From Polaribacter sp. (lineage in GTDB: Bacteria; Bacteroidota; Bacteroidia; Flavobacteriales; Flavobacteriaceae): a stretch of DNA of 64,000 bases. The DNA is taken from the NCBI GenBank assembly GCA_028343155.1, contig JAOLXX010000001.1, positions 124,001 through 188,000 on the forward strand, given 5' to 3'. Both the position numbers and the translations under genes were made by a program. The notes beneath the pieces are model-generated. The model saw only the letters and a list, made by a program, of their open reading frames with translations. It was not told the DNA's origin and did not search any database. Position 1 is the stretch's first letter. Each line of letters opens with the position of its first letter. Shown here one piece after another: positions 40,947-50,257 of the stretch.

Positions 40947-42563
40947 ATGAAAAAGTTAATTTTTATTTCTAAAGCCATATTTTTTTTAGCAACATTTGTT
41001 TGCAATGCACAAAACCCTATTGATAGAGTTTTACCTGCTGATGACTATTTTTATAATCCAATAATAAACACAGCAAATCAAGCAACTTTTCCAAATGGCA
41101 ATAGTTCTACAAATGCTTTACAAACTATGATAAATAATTTATCAACTTCTGGTGGAGGTGTTTTAACCATAAATGCAGGAACTTATACTTTAGAACAAGT
41201 CCATATGAAAACGGGTGTACATATTCGTATTCATCCAGATGTTATCTTTAAATCTGTGCCAAGAAACGCATTATTTAGAGCAGGTTTTGATAATAATTTT
41301 GAAAATGTAAGCAATTGGAGTTTTACAAGTACAAATGGAGAAAAATTTACTTTTGATTTTTCAGATATACAACCTACAGAAGATATTAGAGCTTTTCAAT
41401 TAGGGAATTGTACCAACTTTAAGTTGGCAGATTTTTTGATTCTTGACAATTACACAAAATTTAATGGAATTTCTTCAGGAGCAGTTGGAGATTCCCCTGC
41501 AAAATTCCCAAGTTTTGGAATTATTGAAAACCTAGATATTAAGAAAGCACATTATGGCTATGGTTTAACCCAAAATCAAGTTGCGCAAGATATGTTGTTT
41601 AGAAATTTATCTGGTGAAGGTGGTGTTACTCTTCGTTTAGAATCAGGTTTTAAAGGTTTGGCAGATTTATATCTTACAGATAAAACACCAATTATAAATA
41701 ATGTTTACGGACGAAATATTTCGTGTACAAAAGGGGCGCACGCAGTAATGTTATCTCCTCATACAATTACACAAGGAATAGTAGATATTAGAGATGTTTC
41801 TGGAGTTGATTGTGAAGCTATTGTTTCTGCAAATTTCGGATTTTTATCGGAGAGTAAAGGACAAGTAGATTCGAATGGAAATCCTTTAAATGGTCACAGT
41901 CCAGGAACTTTTTCAGAAGAATCTGTAATTGCTAATGTTTCTGCAACTTATGGCACAAAAGCACAAGTTAGAGCTGCACGTTTAAGACACATTCCTTGTG
42001 CTTTAAGAGGGCATATAAATATGACAAAAAATTTAGATGAAGAGTCTTATGAAGCACCTTCTTTAGCTCCTGTTTATTATTTGGCGTTAGAAGATTATGT
42101 GTCTTTAGATAGTCCAGAAGGAAGATTTAAAATAGTTTTAGAGAATGTAACTCACACAGGTTTTTCATCAGAAGTAAGAGCAGATGGTTTAATTACAGAT
42201 GGTGGAGAAAATGATTTTGAAGGATGTGATATAGATGATTCTCCAATTTGGATTAAAGCAGAAGATAGAAACACACCAAACCCTTTGCAAACTTCTTATG
42301 TGGCTACTGTTTTAAATTTAGAAGATGTAATTAATGAAAGTAAAATCTTAATTTTTCAAAAAAATAATTCAAATTACTTAACCATAAAAAGTAGTTTTGA
42401 AACAGAAATAAAAATATATAACACTGTTGGTCAAATTATTAAGAAGGATGTAAAAAGAAACGAAGATTTAAAAATTGATATTTCTAATATGTCTAAAGGG
42501 ATGTATATATTACAATATAAAGTAAGTGAAAAAATATTCACTAAAAAAATATTAATAGATTAA
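40947..42563 (+). CDS. GH82-like beta-helix protein with T9SS tail (iota-carrageenase fold)
   Basis: 538 residues, signal peptide ending VCNAQ. The body is a right-handed parallel beta-helix and resembles GH82 iota-carrageenase along most of its length: GGVLTINAGTYTLEQVHMK, FRNLSGEGGVTLRLESG and AVMLSPH. The catalytic acid is kept as Glu232, but the base two residues on, Asp in iota-carrageenase, is Gly234. Residues about 470-538 form a type IX secretion sorting domain (GQIIKKDV, SKGMYILQY), so it is secreted or surface-attached. It may be an endo-enzyme with another base or substrate form, or a binding protein. Last gene directly read from operator C. Confidence 0.75.
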   Translation: MKKLIFISKAIFFLATFVCNAQNPIDRVLPADDYFYNPIINTANQATFPNGNSSTNALQTMINNLSTSGGGVLTINAGTYTLEQVHMKTGVHIRIHPDVIFKSVPRNALFRAGFDNNFENVSNWSFTSTNGEKFTFDFSDIQPTEDIRAFQLGNCTNFKLADFLILDNYTKFNGISSGAVGDSPAKFPSFGIIENLDIKKAHYGYGLTQNQVAQDMLFRNLSGEGGVTLRLESGFKGLADLYLTDKTPIINNVYGRNISCTKGAHAVMLSPHTITQGIVDIRDVSGVDCEAIVSANFGFLSESKGQVDSNGNPLNGHSPGTFSEESVIANVSATYGTKAQVRAARLRHIPCALRGHINMTKNLDEESYEAPSLAPVYYLALEDYVSLDSPEGRFKIVLENVTHTGFSSEVRADGLITDGGENDFEGCDIDDSPIWIKAEDRNTPNPLQTSYVATVLNLEDVINESKILIFQKNNSNYLTIKSSFETEIKIYNTVGQIIKKDVKRNEDLKIDISNMSKGMYILQYKVSEKIFTKKILID

Positions 42564-42566
42564 TGT

Positions 42567-42628
42567 ACCACTAAACACATCAAAAAAACTAAAAGCTACA
42601 TTTCTATTTTATATTATAATCATATTTA
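42567..42628 (+). promoter_or_regulatory. PUL operator/promoter I (second GH82-like gene)
   Basis: Half-sites ACCACTAAACACA (42567-42579) and ACTAAAAGCTACA (42588-42600), 21 bp apart. Box CATATTTA (42621-42628) is at the standard distance, 28 bp before the ATG at 42657. Confidence 0.7.
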
Positions 42629-42656
42629 CAACTATCAATTTATATAGAATATTAAA

Positions 42657-44030
42657 ATGAAAACCAACAATCCTTATTTAGTCAACCTTTTTTTAATTTT
42701 CAGTTTTATATGCTTAGCTTGTTCATCAGATCCAGTTCAAAATCAAGAACCAGAAGAAGAAGTATCAAATTTAGTTTATGAGGGTGAAACCACATCAGAT
42801 AGATTAACAGATAATGAAGATCGATTTTATGAAAATAAGATACCAAATACAGAAGTTATAGCAACTTTAAAAGGAGATTGTAGTTCAGAAGATACTAAAA
42901 GTTTAAATCAACAAATAACAAATTTATCAAATGCTGGAGGTGGAGTTATCAGAATTAAAAAAGGAAATTACTGTTTTTTAAATGTTATTTTAAAATCTAA
43001 TATTCACATTAAAATTGATTCAGATGTAACTATTCAACCAGATTTAAGTGGAAATACTGCTGGTAAAAATTTGAATATGTTTAGAGTTGGCGAAGACTTT
43101 TTAGTAGAAAATGTAGCCATTACAAATTCAGATGAAGATAATACAGATATAAATACTTGGTTTAAGGGTAATATTCCTATTGGAGATTATAATGGAGTAA
43201 GATTTGTTGAGTTTAGCAATGTTAAAAACTTTAAATTTTCAGGAATGAATTTAACTGATAATTTTTCCGTTTTTTCTAACATCGTATTAAACCTGCCATC
43301 AAGTGCAAATGTTGATGAGATACCAATAGGTGGTATTGTTTCTAATGTAAAAATGACCAGTTTGCACGTAGGTTATGGTGTTGTTCAAATGCAAACAGGT
43401 AAAAAGGTTTTATATAAAAACCTTGATGGAGAAGGTGGTGTAACTTTAAGAGTAGAAACTGGTGCAGCTGCAACAAACCAAGTAAACAAGATTACTGTAG
43501 ATGATGTTGTTGGTAGAAATATTAAAGTGTCTTTTGGTGATGCTGCTTTTAATATGTCTCCACACAGAGTAGATCAAGGAAGAGTAGATATTGAAGGTGT
43601 TACAGCAGTTAATTCTACACACGCAGTACAAATTGCTGCAGGTTTTATTGGCTCAAAACCAAATTTAATCAATAGTAAAGGAACTTTTGATAGTCGTTCT
43701 TTTATAGGTGATATTACAGTTACAGGAGGAGATGGAGCCCAAATAAAAGGTAAAGATTTTAAGTATTTCGATTGTGAAGACAGAAAAACGTTAATCTTTA
43801 AGTGTCAAAACCCTGATAACGAAAGCACCTTTGGAAAATCTATAGGAGCCATTAGAGACAATGCAAGTTCTAAAAGCGGTTGTACAGGTTCTGGTAATGG
43901 ATGTTATGATGTAATTATAGGGAAAATTACCAAAACTAATACAGATTTTGAGCAAGAAGAATTTTTCATTTATCCAGGTAATGCTATTAATGGTTGTGGA
44001 CAAATAACAGCTCCTGCTAATTGTATTTAA
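42657..44030 (+). CDS. Second GH82-like beta-helix protein, lipoprotein
   Basis: 457 residues with lipobox CLAC and an acidic linker after it. It shares the beta-helix and the central segment with the preceding protein: GYGVVQMQTG, NLDGEGGVTLRVETG, NMSPHRVDQGRVDI. The presumed acid is Glu267, and the position of the GH82 base Asp is Gly269, the same change as in its neighbour. Unlike the neighbour it has no type IX tail but is lipid-anchored, so the two would work in different places, one released or attached through T9SS and one on the membrane. The sulfatase at 44056 follows after 25 bp. Confidence 0.72.
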   Translation: MKTNNPYLVNLFLIFSFICLACSSDPVQNQEPEEEVSNLVYEGETTSDRLTDNEDRFYENKIPNTEVIATLKGDCSSEDTKSLNQQITNLSNAGGGVIRIKKGNYCFLNVILKSNIHIKIDSDVTIQPDLSGNTAGKNLNMFRVGEDFLVENVAITNSDEDNTDINTWFKGNIPIGDYNGVRFVEFSNVKNFKFSGMNLTDNFSVFSNIVLNLPSSANVDEIPIGGIVSNVKMTSLHVGYGVVQMQTGKKVLYKNLDGEGGVTLRVETGAAATNQVNKITVDDVVGRNIKVSFGDAAFNMSPHRVDQGRVDIEGVTAVNSTHAVQIAAGFIGSKPNLINSKGTFDSRSFIGDITVTGGDGAQIKGKDFKYFDCEDRKTLIFKCQNPDNESTFGKSIGAIRDNASSKSGCTGSGNGCYDVIIGKITKTNTDFEQEEFFIYPGNAINGCGQITAPANCI

Positions 44031-44055
44031 CTTAAATTAGTAGAAAATTTTATAG

Positions 44056-45516
44056 ATGTATTTATTTTTTAAAAAATATACGCTAATAATAGGGGTATTT
44101 TTTTTAATACTGATTTCTTGTACTACCTCAAAAACTAAAAGTGTTTCAGAAGCTAAAAAACCTAACATTGTTTTTCTTTTGGTTGATGATTTAGGTTGGG
44201 GAGATTTTGGTTGTTATGGAGCTACATTTAATGAAACGCCAAATATAGATAAATTGGCGAATCAAGGTGTGTTATTTACCAATGCCTATGCTTGTAGTAC
44301 AGTTTGTTCTCCTTCTAGAGCTGCAATTTTAACAGGAAGATATCCTGCAAGAACACATTTAACAGATTGGATTTCTGGACACGATTTTCCCAACGCAAAA
44401 TTGTCTGTTCCTAATTGGAATATGAGAATCGAACACAAAAGAACCACTTTAGCAGAAGCTTTAAAAGAAGGTGGTTACAGCACTTCTTTCTTTGGGAAAT
44501 GGCATTTAATGCCAGAAAACCAAGATGATTTTCAACAACATTATCCTACAAACCACGGTTTTGATATTAATATTGGTGGCAATCAATGGGGAATGCCAAA
44601 AGGAAAAGGAAAATATTTTTCTCCTTTTCAGATGCCTAATTTAGATGATGGTAATCCAGGAGACTATCTTACAGACAAATTAACAGATGCAGCTTTAACT
44701 TATTTAGATACCCTACAAAAGAAAGACCCATTTTTGCTATACTTTTCTTACTACACAGTACATGGCCCATTAATGTCTCCAAAAGAATTGGAAGAAAAGT
44801 ATCAAAAAAAAGCCAAAGAATTTAAAAATGAAAAAAATGAATACCTCAACCCTAAAAGAGCAGGTATGGTTGAATCTTTGGATATTAGTGTTGGAAGAAT
44901 TATCAATAAATTAGATGAACTTGGAATATCAGACAATACAATTATTATTTTAACAGGAGATAATGGAGGTAATTTTGACGAAACAACTGCTGGACTTAAA
45001 GGATATAAAGGATTTTCGCACGAAGGTGGGGTTAGAGAACCTTTCATTGTAAAATGGCCAGGAATTACTAAAGCAAGCACTAAAAGTGATGAAGTAATCA
45101 TTGGCACAGATATCTACCCAACACTATTAGAAATGGCAAATTTGCCTTTAAAATCAAACGAACATAAAGACGGATTAAGCATAGTATCATTACTTAATGG
45201 TTCTGATAAAGAATTAAAACGAGATGAAATTTATTGGCATTATCCTCATTATCATAGAACAAAACCTTATGGAGCGATTCGCAAAGGCGAATTTAAATTG
45301 ATAGAATTTTTTGAAGATGGAGAATTAGAGTTGTATAACTTAAAAGAAGACCCAAATGAAGTTCATAACATTATAAATACGAATCAAGTTTTAGGTGAAG
45401 AATTGCTTCAAAATTTAAAAAATTGGAGAAAAAGAGTTGGAGCACAAATGATGAATGAGAACCCTAACTACGATCCAATAAAAGCAGAAATAAAAAGAAA
45501 AAACAAAGGAATGTAA
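44056..45516 (+). CDS. S1 family sulfatase, lipoprotein (CSPSR type, 1 of 4)
   Basis: 486 residues, lipobox LISC. Cys84 in TVCSPSRAA is the formylglycine site; FLLVDDLGWGD, GKWHLMPE and LTGDNGGN supply the usual metal and sulfate contacts. A complete canonical active site. It is co-transcribed with the second GH82-like gene under operator I. The C-terminus (YDPIKAEIKRKNKGM) is basic. The linkage it cleaves is unknown. Confidence 0.93.
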   Translation: MYLFFKKYTLIIGVFFLILISCTTSKTKSVSEAKKPNIVFLLVDDLGWGDFGCYGATFNETPNIDKLANQGVLFTNAYACSTVCSPSRAAILTGRYPARTHLTDWISGHDFPNAKLSVPNWNMRIEHKRTTLAEALKEGGYSTSFFGKWHLMPENQDDFQQHYPTNHGFDINIGGNQWGMPKGKGKYFSPFQMPNLDDGNPGDYLTDKLTDAALTYLDTLQKKDPFLLYFSYYTVHGPLMSPKELEEKYQKKAKEFKNEKNEYLNPKRAGMVESLDISVGRIINKLDELGISDNTIIILTGDNGGNFDETTAGLKGYKGFSHEGGVREPFIVKWPGITKASTKSDEVIIGTDIYPTLLEMANLPLKSNEHKDGLSIVSLLNGSDKELKRDEIYWHYPHYHRTKPYGAIRKGEFKLIEFFEDGELELYNLKEDPNEVHNIINTNQVLGEELLQNLKNWRKRVGAQMMNENPNYDPIKAEIKRKNKGM

Positions 45517-45531
45517 TTTTTTTGAAGTTGA

Positions 45532-45593
45532 ACCACCAAGTACATTTTCTAAACTTAAAAGCACAAATAAGTATCAATATTATCAGATATTTA
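45532..45593 (+). promoter_or_regulatory. PUL operator/promoter G (sulfatase at 45615)
   Basis: Half-sites ACCACCAAGTACA (45532-45544) and ACTTAAAAGCACA (45553-45565), 21 bp apart. Box GATATTTA (45586-45593) is at the standard distance, 21 bp before the ATG at 45615. Confidence 0.75.
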
Positions 45594-45614
45594 CAAATAT
45601 TATAAATAAACCTA

Positions 45615-46988
45615 ATGAAAACAGTTTTTAAAATAGTAGTAATTTGTTTTGCAATTACTTTTACGGCTTGTAAAAGTAGCACATCAAAAACTAAAACAGA
45701 AGTAGCAGATAAGGTTAAAAAACCAAACATAGTCCTATTATTTGTAGATGATTGGGGTTGGGCAGATGTTGGTTATAGAAACCCTATTTTCGTTACGCCA
45801 AACATTAATCAACTAAAAAAAGAAAGTTTAGATTTTACAAGAGCCTATATTCCTACACCAACTTGTAGCCCAAGTAGAGCGTCAATTTTAACAGGTAAAG
45901 AAGCTGTTAGAATGCAAATGGTACGTCATATTTCTGGAGATCCAGCAGTAGAAAAATACAGTTTATGGCCAAAAGACCCTGTGCAAATGCCATCAATTAA
46001 TTATTTACCATTAGAAGAAGTTACCTATGCAGAACGTCTAAAAGAATATGGGTATTACAATATGTTTTTAGGAAAATGGCATTTAGGGCATCAAAAAAGA
46101 TATCCAAACAAACAAGGTTTTGATGCAATGTATGGCACAACAAATGCAGGGCATCCAAAAAGTTATTATTATCCGTTTTTTAAAGCAAAAGATGATCCAA
46201 ATGGGTATTTAAAATCGGGCATTAAAAAAGGAGATTATTTAACAGACGATTTAACTAACAATGCCACAAATTTTATCAAAAATTACGATAAAGACCAACC
46301 ATTTATGATGTCTTTCTGGTATTACACAGTGCATGGGCCATCTATTGGTAGAAAAGATTTGTTGAAGAAATATCAAGACAAAGGATTAAAAGGAAAATAT
46401 GCTCATCACGCAGCAATGGTAGAAGCTTTAGATGAATCTGTTGGTGCTATAAGAAAAAGTATTAAAGACAAAGGTATTGAAGATAATACTGTAATTATTT
46501 TAATTTCTGACCAAGGAGGAGCGTATACAAATGCTCCTTTAAGTGGAGGTAAAAAAGGTGGAAATACTTTGGGTGAAGGTGGTGCAAGAGTACTTTTACA
46601 TATCAATTATCCTGGAGTTACAAAAGCAGGTACAGAAACAGCAATTCCTATACAATCTATAGATTTATATCCAACTTTAGTTGAAATCGCGTCAGGAAAA
46701 AAATGTGAAGACAATTGGATTCAAGGTAAAAGTTTACTACCAATTTTAAAAGGTAAAACTATAGAACATAGGCAGTTATATTTTTTTAGAAGCTATGAAG
46801 ACCAATATGCTGCAGTTATGGATGGAGATTTTAAATTGATAAAATATCATTCTGGAAAATATCAATTATTTAATGTTGCAAAAGACATTAACGAGCAAAA
46901 CGATTTAATAGGAACTGGTTTAGAGATTGAAAAGAAGTTAATTGTGGACATTGCTAAATGGGAAAAAGAAGCAGTGCCTGCTTATTAA
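45615..46988 (+). CDS. S1 family sulfatase, lipoprotein (CSPSR type, 2 of 4)
   Basis: 457 residues, lipobox TFTAC. Cys84 in PTCSPSRAS is the formylglycine site, with LFVDDWGWAD and GKWHLGHQ. The usual DN metal pair in the SDNGG motif is DQ here (ISDQGGAY), a conservative change that may tune metal binding. It is a single-gene unit with its own operator G in front and operator F behind, so its dose is set independently of its neighbours. Confidence 0.92.
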   Translation: MKTVFKIVVICFAITFTACKSSTSKTKTEVADKVKKPNIVLLFVDDWGWADVGYRNPIFVTPNINQLKKESLDFTRAYIPTPTCSPSRASILTGKEAVRMQMVRHISGDPAVEKYSLWPKDPVQMPSINYLPLEEVTYAERLKEYGYYNMFLGKWHLGHQKRYPNKQGFDAMYGTTNAGHPKSYYYPFFKAKDDPNGYLKSGIKKGDYLTDDLTNNATNFIKNYDKDQPFMMSFWYYTVHGPSIGRKDLLKKYQDKGLKGKYAHHAAMVEALDESVGAIRKSIKDKGIEDNTVIILISDQGGAYTNAPLSGGKKGGNTLGEGGARVLLHINYPGVTKAGTETAIPIQSIDLYPTLVEIASGKKCEDNWIQGKSLLPILKGKTIEHRQLYFFRSYEDQYAAVMDGDFKLIKYHSGKYQLFNVAKDINEQNDLIGTGLEIEKKLIVDIAKWEKEAVPAY

Positions 46989-47076
46989 TTTTTTTCATAA
47001 TTTCATTTCTGTATAAAATTCCAAAAAATAAATGTTTCAGATTCTATTGTATAAGCATTTAATTAAGAGCATTTTT

Positions 47077-47138
47077 ATTAAGAAATACATATCCTAAACC
47101 ATTAGATACAATATTGTAAGTATCTTTTACTTTTTTTG
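47077..47138 (+). promoter_or_regulatory. PUL operator/promoter F (sulfatase at 47163)
   Basis: Half-sites ATTAAGAAATACA (47077-47089, one deviation at position 2) and ACCATTAGATACA (47098-47110), 21 bp apart. Box TTTTTTTG (47131-47138) is at the standard distance, 24 bp before the ATG at 47163. Confidence 0.65.
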
Positions 47139-47162
47139 TTAATGAACAACTAAAGTTAACTT

Positions 47163-48551
47163 ATGAAATCTGTTATTTATAGTCTTTGCCTTGTGTTTCT
47201 TTTTGCTTCTTGCAAAAACGAAATAAAAAAAGAAACAACTGCAACAAATCAAAAAAAACCAAATATCATTTTTTTATTGGCTGATGATATGGGGTATGGA
47301 GAATTAGGCGCTTTTGGTCAAAAAGAAATACAAACTCCTTTTTTAGATTCTTTAATTGGTCAAGGCAAAAAGTTTACAAATTTTTATGCAGGTACAGCAG
47401 TTTGCTCACCTTCAAGAGCTGTTTTATTAACAGGAATGCATACAGGTCACGTAAGTATTAGAGGAAATAAAGGTGTTCTTGGTAAGAAATTTACCAGAAT
47501 TCCATTGCGTAAAACAGAAGTTACCATTCCAGAAATGCTAAAAAAAGCAGGATATCAATCTGCAATGATTGGTAAATGGCATTTAGGCGTTCCAGAAGAT
47601 GTTTCTACTTGGGCAAAAGGCAGAGGTTTTGATTATGCTGTGCAAGAACAATGGGGAAAAGATGTAAATGGTAAAGAGATTGATGAAAGAATGCATTGGG
47701 TAAATAACAACCAAGATTCAATTTTTTATGATTTTAAAAAGTATAAGATTTTAGATGAATTTAGAACCAATTTTGCATTAGAATATTTAAAAGAAGAGAA
47801 AAAACCAAACGTTCCTTATTTTTTATATATGTCTTATAGAATTCCGCACGCACACGAATATCATATAACGCATAACGATTTATACAGAGAAAAAGGCTGG
47901 CCAGAAGCAGAAAGAAATCACGCAGCAAGAATTACGTTGTTTGATAATCAAGTAAGAAGATTATTCAACTTATTAAAAAAACAAGGCGAATTAGAAAATA
48001 CATTAATTATTTTTTCGAGTGATAATGGCCCTCAAAAAGAAAATCACGATCCTTTATTTTTTACAAGTTCAGCAGGTTTAAAAGGACATAAAAGAGATTT
48101 GTATGAAGGTGGAGTTAGAGAACCAATGTTTGCGTATTGGAAAGGTAAAATTATGCCAGGAACTGTTTCTAATCATCAATCAACTTTTTATGATGTAATG
48201 CCAACAATTGCAGAAGTTGCAGGAGTAGAAGCACCAAAACAAACAGACGGAATTTCATTTTTACCAGAATTGTTAGATAAAAAACAACCAAAACACAAAC
48301 ATTTATATTGGGAAATTCAAATAGGTAAAAAAGTAGAAGGTTTTAAACAAGCAACAAGAAAAGGAAACTGGAAAGCAGTTAGAATAGGCAATACTTACAA
48401 AACAGAATTGTATGATTTGTCTAAAGATGAATTTGAACAAAATGATGTTTCAGAAAAATATCCAGAAATAGTTAAAGAAATGAATAAAATTCTTCAAAAA
48501 GAAAGTGTAAAAAATGAATTTTATCCTTTCTCTGGTGGAATTTTCAAGTAA
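47163..48551 (+). CDS. S1 family sulfatase, lipoprotein (CSPSR type, 3 of 4)
   Basis: 462 residues, lipobox LFASC. Cys81 in AVCSPSRAV is the formylglycine site, with FLLADDMGYGE, GKWHLGVP and FSSDNGPQ. A canonical active site. The C-terminal part contains YEGGVREP, usual for S1 enzymes. It heads a unit under operator F that probably continues through the sulfatase at 48660 and the GH2 at 50258, since neither has an operator of its own and the next strong terminator is at 52641. Confidence 0.93.
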   Translation: MKSVIYSLCLVFLFASCKNEIKKETTATNQKKPNIIFLLADDMGYGELGAFGQKEIQTPFLDSLIGQGKKFTNFYAGTAVCSPSRAVLLTGMHTGHVSIRGNKGVLGKKFTRIPLRKTEVTIPEMLKKAGYQSAMIGKWHLGVPEDVSTWAKGRGFDYAVQEQWGKDVNGKEIDERMHWVNNNQDSIFYDFKKYKILDEFRTNFALEYLKEEKKPNVPYFLYMSYRIPHAHEYHITHNDLYREKGWPEAERNHAARITLFDNQVRRLFNLLKKQGELENTLIIFSSDNGPQKENHDPLFFTSSAGLKGHKRDLYEGGVREPMFAYWKGKIMPGTVSNHQSTFYDVMPTIAEVAGVEAPKQTDGISFLPELLDKKQPKHKHLYWEIQIGKKVEGFKQATRKGNWKAVRIGNTYKTELYDLSKDEFEQNDVSEKYPEIVKEMNKILQKESVKNEFYPFSGGIFK

Positions 48552-48587
48552 GTGAAATCCAATGTTTAAAAATTGATGATTGAACTT

Positions 48588-48606
48588 ATCCCGCTTTTTG
48601 CGAGAT
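48588..48606. repeat. Intergenic inverted repeat
   Basis: ATCCCGC (48588-48594) and GCGAGAT (48600-48606) pair imperfectly around TTTTT. No T-run follows. It may be an mRNA processing or attenuation hairpin between two sulfatase genes. Confidence 0.35.
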
Positions 48607-48659
48607 CTTATAGAGTTTTAATTAATTGAAGAAATGTATCAAAAAAAATAAAAGTAAAA

Positions 48660-50186
48660 ATGATGAAAATAAAAGTTTCAAATAGTATTTATATAGTTCT
48701 TTTAACTTGTTTCAGTTTACTTTCTTGTGAACAAAAAAAGAAAGAAATTTCTGAAGTAAAAAAAGTTGTAAAGCCAAATATCATTTGGTTAATGGCTGAA
48801 GATATGAGTACAGATCTGGAAGTCTATGGAATGCCAAATGTAAAAACACCTCATTTAAATAAAATGGCAGCAGAAGGTATTCGTTTTGATAACGCTTTTG
48901 TAACCAACCCAATTTGTTCTCCAAGTAGATCTGCAATGATGATAGGTACACATCAGGTTAAAACCAATTCTCATCAACATAGAAGTAATAGAAAAGTACC
49001 TTTAGATGCCCAGTTTAAACCATTCACAAAGTTATTAAAAGATGCAGGTTATACTACTGTTTTAGGAAACCACTCTGTGATGAAAAAAGGACGTAAAATA
49101 GATGTAAATTTCAAACACAAACCTATTGGAAATTGGGATGGAAAAACAGAATTTGGCTTGTTTGATAAGTATGATACATTTACAAAAGAAGACCAACCAT
49201 TTTTTGCGCAAATTCAGTTAGCAGTAACACATAGAGGAGATTGGTGGGATGAAATTAGAGAGAAATCTAAACATCCTGTAGATCCTAAAACGCTTACTTT
49301 GCCTCCTTATTTGGCAGATCATCCAGCAATTCGATTAGATTGGGCTAAATATTTAGACCAAATTGAATATATGGATGATGAAGTTGGGATGATTTTTAAA
49401 GAATTGGAAGACAAAGGAATGGCAGACAATACAATTGTTATTTTTATTGGCGATAATGGACGTTGTAATATTCGTGGAAAAGGATATTTACAAGATACAG
49501 GTTTACGAATTCCGTTTATCATCTATTATCCAAAACAATTTAAAGGTGGTCAAGTTAGAAAAGATGTAGTTTCTGCAACAGATATAACTGCTTCAATTGT
49601 AGATTTTGCAGGCATTGAGGTTCCAAGTTATATGACTGGAAAAGCAATTTTCAACAAAAATTTCGATAGAAAATTTGTGTATGGAGCACGTGATTTATGG
49701 GATGAAATAGATGAAAAATCAAGAGCAATTACTTCAGCAGAATGGGCTTATATTAGAAATGATATGCCAGAAGTTCCTTATGATGCACAGCAAGCGTATT
49801 TAGAATTTTACAGACCTGCAGTGCATATTATGCGTAAAATGTACAGTGAAGGAAAGTTAAATGAAAATCAAAAACCATTTTTTGAACCTACAAAACCAAA
49901 AGAGGAATTGTATAACTTAAAAGAAGATCCACATCAATTAAATAATTTAGCTACAAATTCTAATTACAAAAATATTTTAGCTGAATTACGAGAAGAAATT
50001 AAAATTTTTGATAAAGAAATTACACCTGTAAGTAGTATTTATCATCCAAATCCTGTCCCTGGGCAACCATTTATAAAATGGTTTCAAGAAAATCATCCTA
50101 ATGCATATAAAGAAATGAAAGCAGGAAAAGAAGTGGGTTATAAAAAATATAGTAGCGCTTACAAAAAACAATTAAAAAAGAAGTAA
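48660..50186 (+). CDS. S1 family sulfatase, lipoprotein (CSPSR type, 4 of 4), S1_8-like
   Basis: 508 residues, lipobox SLLSC. Cys86 in PICSPSRSA is the formylglycine site. WLMAEDMSTD has the Glu-Asp form and IGDNGRCN supplies the later metal ligands, as in S1_8-like enzymes. The usual GK motif reads GNHSVMKKG, so the sulfate-contacting lysine is shifted or replaced. The C-terminus is long and basic (KKYSSAYKKQLKKK). The gap to the preceding gene (108 bp) holds only a hairpin and no operator. Confidence 0.91.
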   Translation: MMKIKVSNSIYIVLLTCFSLLSCEQKKKEISEVKKVVKPNIIWLMAEDMSTDLEVYGMPNVKTPHLNKMAAEGIRFDNAFVTNPICSPSRSAMMIGTHQVKTNSHQHRSNRKVPLDAQFKPFTKLLKDAGYTTVLGNHSVMKKGRKIDVNFKHKPIGNWDGKTEFGLFDKYDTFTKEDQPFFAQIQLAVTHRGDWWDEIREKSKHPVDPKTLTLPPYLADHPAIRLDWAKYLDQIEYMDDEVGMIFKELEDKGMADNTIVIFIGDNGRCNIRGKGYLQDTGLRIPFIIYYPKQFKGGQVRKDVVSATDITASIVDFAGIEVPSYMTGKAIFNKNFDRKFVYGARDLWDEIDEKSRAITSAEWAYIRNDMPEVPYDAQQAYLEFYRPAVHIMRKMYSEGKLNENQKPFFEPTKPKEELYNLKEDPHQLNNLATNSNYKNILAELREEIKIFDKEITPVSSIYHPNPVPGQPFIKWFQENHPNAYKEMKAGKEVGYKKYSSAYKKQLKKK

Positions 50187-50205
50187 TTAGTATTCGTTTT
50201 CAGTT

Positions 50206-50227
50206 GCAAAACTCTTTTGAGCTTTGC
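50206..50227. repeat. Hairpin between sulfatase and GH2
   Basis: GCAAAACTC (50206-50214) pairs with GAGCTTTGC (50219-50227), one mismatch, around TTTT. Without a T-run it is more likely an attenuator or RNA-stability element than a full terminator. Confidence 0.35.
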
Positions 50228-50257
50228 GTTTAAATCAAAAAAAACAAAACCAAACCA

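Noticed and set aside
48552-50257. Operator copies before the sulfatase at 48660 and the GH2 at 50258
   Set aside because: Only hairpins are seen in these gaps; no half-site pair fits at any offset I tried.
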